From NCBI GenBank assembly GCA_028717345.1, contig JAQUNZ010000025.1, positions 1-33,021 of the forward strand: a stretch of DNA of 33,021 bases. The letters run 5' to 3'. Shown piece by piece: positions 1-6,800 of this stretch. The notes beneath the pieces were generated by a model that ran no database searches, was not told where the DNA came from, and saw nothing but the letters and a program-made list of their open reading frames with translations. Position 1 is the stretch's first letter; each line of letters begins with the position of its first letter. A program made the position numbers and the translations under genes. This DNA is from Candidatus Methanoperedens sp. Its GTDB lineage: Archaea; Halobacteriota; Methanosarcinia; Methanosarcinales; Methanoperedenaceae.

Positions 1-2
1 CT

Positions 3-950
3 GAAAAGAACAGGTTCGGGACTCTGGGAACATCCATATTTCATCTTTGCATACTTCTCATCATACTTTCGTCGCTATACGGAAGTACGGGAAGGATGGA
101 AGGCGATATGAGATTGATAGAAGGGCAGACCCTTTCAGAAGACCACGGGAATTATATATATATAAACGAAGGGCCTCTTTTTTTTGATAAGCATCAGAAA
201 TTCAATATCACACTTGAGAAGTTCTATCCTGATTATTACGACAAATCAAACACTTCAAGGGGAGCGGCAGGAAAGCTTGTAATTCAAAAAGATGGAAAAG
301 TCGCTGCCACGGATATAGTTCATTCCAATCATCTCATGACTTACGGGGGATACACTTTTCTCGGGAACGTCTATGGTATGGCGCCTCTTCTGATATTGAG
401 AAATGCGGATGGAAGTGTCATCTCAGGGTCATATATTACTGCTTCTGACACCGATAATAGCAAAAGGTATGTGACAATGTTCGATATAGGCAATACCGGG
501 CTTGAAGGGGGCTTGATGGTCTATATGACCGCCAATCTGACATCCGGGAATATTGCGGAAGGAGATGCCGAACAAATGCCAGTCCTCTTCCTGAAAATAT
601 TTGAGAGGGGAACTGAGATATTCGACGGCAAGCTCGGACTCAACGACGCAGTTCAGATAGGCGATAAATACCTCGTGTTTTCAGATGTAAAATACTGGAG
701 CAACTTTTATGTCGTAAAGGATGAAGGGACACTTCTGGTATATACAGGAATCGGGCTGATAACCTTGAGCCTGATAATCATGTTTTTCATCATCCCCAAA
801 CGGCTCTGGGCGGAGATAGTGAGCGGCGAGACCGGAGCAACGGAAATTCATATCGGGGGCAGGGCTGACAGGTTCAGGTCTTTATATGAAGAAGAATATT
901 GCAGATTAATAGAGCATATTAAAGAGAGGTTATCAAATGGGACAGATTGA
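3..950 (+). CDS. ResB-like cytochrome c biogenesis protein (5' truncated by window edge)
   Basis: The reading frame is open from the first bases of the window, so the true start lies upstream; the first in-frame ATG at 96 is internal. What is visible is a transmembrane helix (about nt 24-90), a long soluble beta-rich domain with repeated GG/GY turns, then a second helix (about nt 729-800) followed by a basic cytoplasmic tail ending in a charged helix. This is the layout of the C-terminal half of ResB/Ccs1, which works with CcsA to deliver haem across the membrane and attach it to apocytochrome c. The 3' end overlaps the start of the CcsA gene by 14 nt, the usual gene pair, which strengthens the call. 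No catalytic motif decides the family, so the name rests on topology and context. Confidence 0.8.
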   Translation, partial: EKNRFGTLGTSIFHLCILLIILSSLYGSTGRMEGDMRLIEGQTLSEDHGNYIYINEGPLFFDKHQKFNITLEKFYPDYYDKSNTSRGAAGKLVIQKDGKVAATDIVHSNHLMTYGGYTFLGNVYGMAPLLILRNADGSVISGSYITASDTDNSKRYVTMFDIGNTGLEGGLMVYMTANLTSGNIAEGDAEQMPVLFLKIFERGTEIFDGKLGLNDAVQIGDKYLVFSDVKYWSNFYVVKDEGTLLVYTGIGLITLSLIIMFFIIPKRLWAEIVSGETGATEIHIGGRADRFRSLYEEEYCRLIEHIKERLSNGTD

Positions 951-1794
951 TCATACCCTGTATCTTGCAGCAATGACATTATACGGGCTCAGTTCGATAT
1001 TATATATCTACTGCTTCGTATTCAGGAGGGAAGACAGGATAAGTTATGCGTATTATGGCTCATTAGCCGGACTCGTGGTACATAGTGTGGCAATAGCCCT
1101 CAGGTGGATAGAATCCGGGCACGGGCCGTATGTAAACATGTATGAGGTGCTTTCCAAGTACGCATGGTTCTGTGTTGTCATTTTCCTGTTAGCACAGCAA
1201 AAATATCCAAAGATCAAAAGCGCTGGTTTTGCCGTAATGCCTGTCGCGTTTTTGATGATGGGTGTTGCTAATACGTATTCCAGAGATATCACGACTGAAT
1301 CTGCATCCCTGCACAGCTACTGGCTGATAGCCCATGTTGTTTTCGCAAACCTTGCGTTCGGGTCAATACTTGTGGCTGTCGGGATCGCTGCCCTGTATAT
1401 ACTGAAAGACAGGCGGCTAAAAAAGAAGGAAATTGCTGATGGTGAAAAGATCGATGATTCGTTCTATGACAGGTTGCCCTCAATGAATGTCCTGGATGAC
1501 CTTATGTACCGATTCGTGGCTTCAGGTCTCCTTTTCCTTACTATCATGATCGCAGCAGGGGCAATATGGGCTAACCAGACATGGGGGAGGTACTGGGGAT
1601 GGGACCCCACAGAGACCTGGTCTCTTGTCACATGGTTCATGTACGGGTTATGCCTGCATCTTCGCATGAACGCAGGATGGTCTGGAAAACGGATAGCCTG
1701 GTTCATAATATTCAGCATAATTGTACTGGCTTTCTCTTTGTTCGGCATCGGGTATGTGTATTCAGGGCTTCATTCGAATTATTTGACATCGTGA
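937..1794 (+). CDS. ccsA: CcsA/CcsB-type cytochrome c biogenesis protein (haem handling)
   Basis: A 285-aa polytopic protein with about eight hydrophobic segments. Residues 216-228 hold the tryptophan-rich WWD signature of haem-handling proteins (W216, W220, W222, D223 and W228, within WGRYWGWDPTETW). Histidines flank it, among them H133 and H279 in a C-terminal GLHSN that matches the conserved family histidine. Known role of the family: with ResB it moves haem outward and presents it to CxxCH motifs (System II). A good ribosome site (GAGAGGT, about 922-928) precedes the ATG, which lies inside the end of the ResB-like gene, so the two are translationally coupled. The small permease CcmC shares the WWD motif, but a ResB-like partner and the 285-aa length favour CcsA. 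Confidence 0.93.
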   Translation: MGQIDHTLYLAAMTLYGLSSILYIYCFVFRREDRISYAYYGSLAGLVVHSVAIALRWIESGHGPYVNMYEVLSKYAWFCVVIFLLAQQKYPKIKSAGFAVMPVAFLMMGVANTYSRDITTESASLHSYWLIAHVVFANLAFGSILVAVGIAALYILKDRRLKKKEIADGEKIDDSFYDRLPSMNVLDDLMYRFVASGLLFLTIMIAAGAIWANQTWGRYWGWDPTETWSLVTWFMYGLCLHLRMNAGWSGKRIAWFIIFSIIVLAFSLFGIGYVYSGLHSNYLTS

Positions 1795-1854
1795 TAATAT
1801 TTCTACACAGGTAACAAAATTTGAAGAATCTGAAGATTGAGCGATTTAATTTGA

Positions 1855-2133
1855 TTATATTACTCCTTTTTTTAAATACAGTTTGATTAGCATTTCTTCT
1901 TTTAAAGGGCATGATATTAAATCATCAAATTCTTCACGAGAAAGATGGAGTTGTTTTTTCATTGCACTGATCAGAGCATCCCCATATTCTTTTTTCCTAT
2001 GACTGATGAAGGTTTTTATGTTAGTTTTCTTTCCATTAAAATAAAAGACATAAAAAGTATGATGAGACTGATTGGATTTAAATCCCTTCTTACTCAAAGC
2101 AGATCCCATATCTTTTGTTTTATAAGTACTCAT
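1855..2133 (-). CDS. HicA-like small protein, possible toxin
   Basis: A 92-aa protein. Residues 12-61 resemble the HicA/YcfA double-stranded-RNA-binding-like fold: an N-terminal helix ending in KKGF, a short beta strand starting with a QSHH element (S23, H24, H25), a hairpin over NGKK, a strand ending at H45, then a basic helix (KEYGDALISAMKKQL). In HicA toxins the Gly-Ser-His segment carries the catalytic histidine; here H24 or H25 is the candidate. The C-terminal 30 residues (LSREEFDDLISCPLKEEM) are an extension beyond the usual 60-aa HicA. The gene starts 4 nt after the stop of a 347-aa partner, so they form an operon, but no HicB-type antitoxin follows. Toxin function is inferred only. 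Confidence 0.55.
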   Translation of the reverse strand: MSTYKTKDMGSALSKKGFKSNQSHHTFYVFYFNGKKTNIKTFISHRKKEYGDALISAMKKQLHLSREEFDDLISCPLKEEMLIKLYLKKGVI

Positions 2134-2137
2134 TTTA

Positions 2138-3181
2138 TTACTCCAGAAGGTTGACCAACTTACTTCTAAATTTTCTCGCTCCTTCGGTCAATTCATCTTC
2201 TGGAGCATCTAAATACTCTGCTACTAAAACTGCAAGCTCTTGTTGTGCTTCTTTAAAAGCTAATTCCAGGTTCTGTTCGACCACCAATAATCCAACCTCA
2301 TCATTCGAAAGAATATATTGTTCGTTTTCAAAAGCAATATCTACAGGTATAGCCTCTTTTAGTTGTTTCTCAATTGAATCTTTTTTAAAATTCTTAATAG
2401 TAAGATTATCCAATGCCACTAAGGAAGTTTCATCTTGAATATTAAGAATATATTTTCCTCCTGTCGGTTTCATTATTCCCCGAATCCTCACCAATTCTCC
2501 CAATGAACTGATTATATTACTTTCTATCTCAGGTGAATATTGGCAATCTATCATTCCCTCTGGTGAATCAATTCGGAACTCTCTCTTTTTATCTACTCGC
2601 AATTGTATTAGTCTTCCAGCAACCTCTTTTTCATATTCCTCAGGTGGTTTTTGGATTATAGAACGGATAAAATCTTTTCGTAATGGATTAAGACGTATAG
2701 ATTGAGATTTACCAAACCGAAGATTAACTTTAAATTTGGATTTATAATCTGGCCATATAGCTTCATAATCTCTTATAATTCTGTTAAGACGATGTGGATT
2801 ATTTATGATTTCATAGAGCTTTGGATTTAACGTATCGATATCAATTATATCATTATCAGAAAGGAGATTTAATAAATTATTAGCAATATCAATCGATCTT
2901 TCACCGAATGTTTGTGCTTCAAATAATCCCTTTTGAATATCTCCAATCTGCATTTGTGCATGAATGCTCCCTGTTTTCAATCCTGTTATTACTAAAGAAC
3001 AATTTTCTTTAACAGACTGTGGAAAATCTCCTTTAGGGCGTGGAGCATTCCCTTCTAAATGATCACATATACTATAAAGGATATTTTGAATGTGTTGAAA
3101 CATTTCTGCTACATAAATAGCAGGTATTTTGTCATTTTCGTCAATAGAAAAAGATACTACTTTTTTCTCAACATCCATCAT
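2138..3181 (-). CDS. unrecognised 347-aa protein, partner of the HicA-like gene
   Basis: I do not recognise this family. The protein is soluble, acidic to neutral, and has no signal peptide, membrane helix or cysteine motif. The first 100 residues look like a mixed alpha/beta domain (a strand, a helix with QHIQNILYSICDHL, then strands with SLVITGLKTGS). Residues 150-290 are strand-rich with many charged residues, including a small barrel-like stretch (VRIRGIMKPTGGKYILNIQ). The C-terminal 60 residues are strongly helical (EQNLELAFKEAQQELAVLVAEYL) and could be a coiled coil or oligomerisation helix. ATG at 3181 is followed by a second ATG at 3178. Base composition is clearly more AT-rich than the flanking plus-strand genes, a sign of possible acquisition. 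It is the first gene of a two-gene operon. Confidence 0.75.
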   Translation of the reverse strand: MMDVEKKVVSFSIDENDKIPAIYVAEMFQHIQNILYSICDHLEGNAPRPKGDFPQSVKENCSLVITGLKTGSIHAQMQIGDIQKGLFEAQTFGERSIDIANNLLNLLSDNDIIDIDTLNPKLYEIINNPHRLNRIIRDYEAIWPDYKSKFKVNLRFGKSQSIRLNPLRKDFIRSIIQKPPEEYEKEVAGRLIQLRVDKKREFRIDSPEGMIDCQYSPEIESNIISSLGELVRIRGIMKPTGGKYILNIQDETSLVALDNLTIKNFKKDSIEKQLKEAIPVDIAFENEQYILSNDEVGLLVVEQNLELAFKEAQQELAVLVAEYLDAPEDELTEGARKFRSKLVNLLE

Positions 3182-3261
3182 TAACTATTACCATCTTTTT
3201 AATTGATAAATGCTTCGTTGTCATCATATTCCTTACTTAACTGAATCATAGAACCATAATC

Positions 3262-3269
3262 TTTATATC
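3262..3269 (+). promoter_or_regulatory. archaeal TATA box upstream of the cysteine-rich gene
   Basis: TTTATATC fits the archaeal box A consensus and lies about 55 nt before the ATG at 3321, predicting a start of transcription near 3290 and a leader of about 30 nt that contains the ribosome site GAAGGA (3308-3313). The divergent minus-strand operon starts about 80 nt away. Called by eye. Confidence 0.4.
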
Positions 3270-3320
3270 CAATAATGGTTATGTATAGTTTTGTCAAAAC
3301 CAATAATGAAGGAATTAAAT

Positions 3321-3752
3321 ATGACAACCACAAGCCTGAATTTCTTTAAACAATACCACAGCACTGTGATAAAAGCCCTGGGAGAGGATGCAAAAAAGGT
3401 TAACGCAAAAGTCGGCTCTATAATGGCTGACAACTGGGCTGACAGAGCGGGAAAGATGAACAGCAATTCCGAATTCGCGCAAAGTTTTGAGGAGTACCTG
3501 CAAAACCAGCTTGAATTCGCAAAAAATGTGAAGATCAACTGCGATGAAAAGAACTATCTGCTTGATATCAAAGGATGCGCCATCTGCCACGGGAACGAGA
3601 TACTAAGAAATGAAGGGATGGCGACCGCGTGTCCTATCGTCCAGGCTGCAAAGTACGCGGCTGTAAAAAAGCTCGGTAGAAATGTGATAACAAAGGGCGT
3701 GGATAAACCGGGAGTGGTGGGCGAGTGCACCATAAAGTTTGAACTTGAATGA
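3321..3752 (+). CDS. small cytoplasmic cysteine-rich protein, function unknown
   Basis: I chose ATG 3321 because GAAGGA sits 7 nt upstream; in-frame TTG 3291 and ATG 3306 lack a comparable site. The 143-aa product has no signal peptide or membrane helix. The N-terminal half is helical. The C-terminal half holds five cysteines: C74, C86, C89, C104 (followed by PIV) and C136. The pattern of a CxxC pair, a CP, then a closing GECTIKFEL strand resembles the cysteine arrangement in V4R/4-vinyl-reductase-like small-ligand or metal-binding domains; this resemblance is weak. The sequence CAICH formally matches a haem c site, but with no export signal a metal or iron-sulfur role is more likely. It lies 94 nt before the giant cytochrome gene on the same strand. 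Confidence 0.7.
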   Translation: MTTTSLNFFKQYHSTVIKALGEDAKKVNAKVGSIMADNWADRAGKMNSNSEFAQSFEEYLQNQLEFAKNVKINCDEKNYLLDIKGCAICHGNEILRNEGMATACPIVQAAKYAAVKKLGRNVITKGVDKPGVVGECTIKFELE

Positions 3753-3846
3753 CATAACCAATACATATTAATGTGTTAAACCATAGTAGAAGGCTGTAAT
3801 ATGACTTGAGGTGAGAGTATAAATGCAGCATGATGGTGGATAAATT

Positions 3847-6800
3847 ATGGCTGCCATATGGTGTCTGAGAATGATGGAAGGATCATTCGAGCATGGGAGG
3901 TTGAATAAGGTCATACCTTCAATGATCATTGCTGCGGCTGTCCTCCTTTTTGTTTCTGCAATGCTGGTAATTTTTTCTGGAAATCCATCAGGCTATACCC
4001 CAATAACAGACAAATGCATTTTATGCCACAATGATACGGGCTATCCGGCAGACACTAACAACGATTCTATTTCAGCGCCCTATAAACGCCCGCATAATAA
4101 TACAATAATGTGCGAAGCATGCCACACTGAAGACCTCCATAATATTGTATATATACAGGGACACGGGACTTACGGATTAAGTGGCGGGGCTGCCACGTGC
4201 CTGAACTGCCATCAGGAAAAGATAAATAATTCTAATTTTACCAATGCACCCATTATCCCTGCGCTGAAACACTCTTCAAACCCCAATAACGGTACTACCT
4301 GGGGTACATACTGGAACTCAAGTCAGAATGCCGCAGCTTCATGTTATTACTGCCACGGGGATACAAAACATAACGTTACCGCAATTGGCGGAGTAACTTA
4401 TCTTCTTTCAGACCCCAACAACATCAGGAACGGCTCACTTTCCAGTACGACCTGGTGCGCCGACTGTCACCTTAACGGCTCGATAAACCCCAACTATCGC
4501 GGCGACATGTGGTCACCTGCTCCACCTCTCATAACTGTGAACAACACAGGCAAAGCCGGATGGATAAACCACAGCACTTTCTTAACCGGAGGATCAAAAG
4601 ACAGTGTCTGCAAGACATGCCATGCCCTGAACGGGACGTATGCGCCAACCTCGCTGAATTATTCTCACAGCCTTGACGTCGGGTTAAATGGAGGTAAGGA
4701 CTGCATCGCATGTCATAATATCGGAAGCGGATTCCATAACATCGATATCGATGCGGTTAACTTGAGCGTCCATTCAGGCATGAACGCCCGGAACGCTACG
4801 AATGCGAGTGTTGATGCCCTTAACGGAGCGTGCTGGGCATGTCACGATACTGATGGGAACATCAGCAATAATCCTGCCAGCCAGGTAATGGGCGACATAT
4901 ATAATACTCCCAAGAAATGCATTGACTGCCACCTTTCAAGCGGGATATACCATACCCAGTCTGTAAGCTGGGGCGGGCTGACAGTATCAGAACATTACTT
5001 TGCAGGCGATGTAATAAAAGCAGGGAACTCGACATCAGACATCTCGTCATGCATCACCTGCCACGAGAACGTAAGCGAAATGATCCTTCCGAACAACGAC
5101 CCGGATACAGGAACATTTGTGGGTGATGGATCGAGACTCACGGGAGGTAACATGAGTTTCTACCATTACGGCAAGCCAAGACCTGATATTCGCATCTGGG
5201 AATCGGGAAAGACCGCAAACTGCTCCTACTGCCACCAGAACGCAAGCACTGCATTTGCAGGAGCCATGGCAAATGCCAGCTACAATACTTCAATCCAGAA
5301 CCACACAGCACCGGGCATAAATTCACCGAACTGCTATAATTCCACATGCCACGGTTCAGGTTGGATCCATAACTCCACACTCACCAGACCATCCTTCACA
5401 TCAACCAACTCAACATACTGCCAGAAATGTCACTCAAAAGAAAAACACAACAATACCCTGAACTGCAACAACTGCCACATCGACAGTAATAGCAGCGATA
5501 CCATCCATCCCATAAAATACCTGCAGACAAACAAGAGTTATTTGAGACTCAGTACCTCCGCAGTCAACTGTACCAACTGTCACCAGAACTCATCCTTCTG
5601 GACAGGATCGCCATCAGTCCCCATCATCCCTGGAGTATTAAAACACTCCTCCAATGTAAGCAATGGCAGTATCTGGAACAATACTTCATACTGGACATCG
5701 AACAGCGGTTCATGCTATTACTGCCACGGAAACACCAAACATAACCAGACAGCACTCGGAACAATAAATTTCCTCCTTGCAGACACTAACAATACCAGGA
5801 ACGGAACACTCTCAAATACCAAATGGTGTGCAGATTGCCATATCAACACCTCAAATGCCAATTATAGCGGCACTATCTTCCCATCCGCTCCACCTCTGAT
5901 CACAATCGACAATACAGGAAAGAGTTACTGGACAAACCATAGCACATACTTCGGAACAGGGATCAAAGACAGTACCTGCCGTTCATGTCATGCCATGAAT
6001 GGAAATTATGCAGGAACATCACTCAACTACTCTCACAGCCTTGATCCAAGAACCTCAGGACCCGATTGTCTCTCATGTCACGATACAGGAAAACTTGCTC
6101 AGAAGAGAATAAACAATTCAGCCATGAACGGAACCGATGCAGTCCACAGGAACCTCAACTCCAATGCAATTAACTCAAGTAGAGTCTCGGCAGAGAACAA
6201 GAAATGCTGGGGCTGTCACGACTCAACAGGCAGCCAGCCATCCAATGACAGCATGGGAAGCAGGTTCACCACTCCCTACAAATGTTACGATTGCCATAAC
6301 TCAACATCAAAACCATACTCCAATGTCAGCACTGCCCCCAACGTGAGCGAACATTTCAGAGGCGGTGACCAGATCCGGGCAGCATCGAATGCATCAGATA
6401 ACTCTTCATCATGTCTGGTCTGCCATAACCTGGGTGAACTCAAAGTAATCTATGCAGAAGACGATTCATACAATACCAATTATTCCCTCTCATCCCATTA
6501 TGGAAAGAACAGAACAGACCTGAGAACCTGGAACGGAAACCAGGCAGTAAACTGCAGTTACTGTCACCAGAACAGTACAACAATATTCGAAACTGCAATG
6601 GCAGATGCATCATATAACAAGTCCATCAGTAACCACAGTACCAGAACAAATTCACCGAACTGCTATAATTCCACATGCCACGATTCAGGCTGGATCCATA
6701 ACTCCACACTCACCAGACCATCACTGGATTTGCCTAACTCTACTTATTGTATATCATGCCACACCACAAAACAAATGCACAATGGATCCACGGGTCTGAA

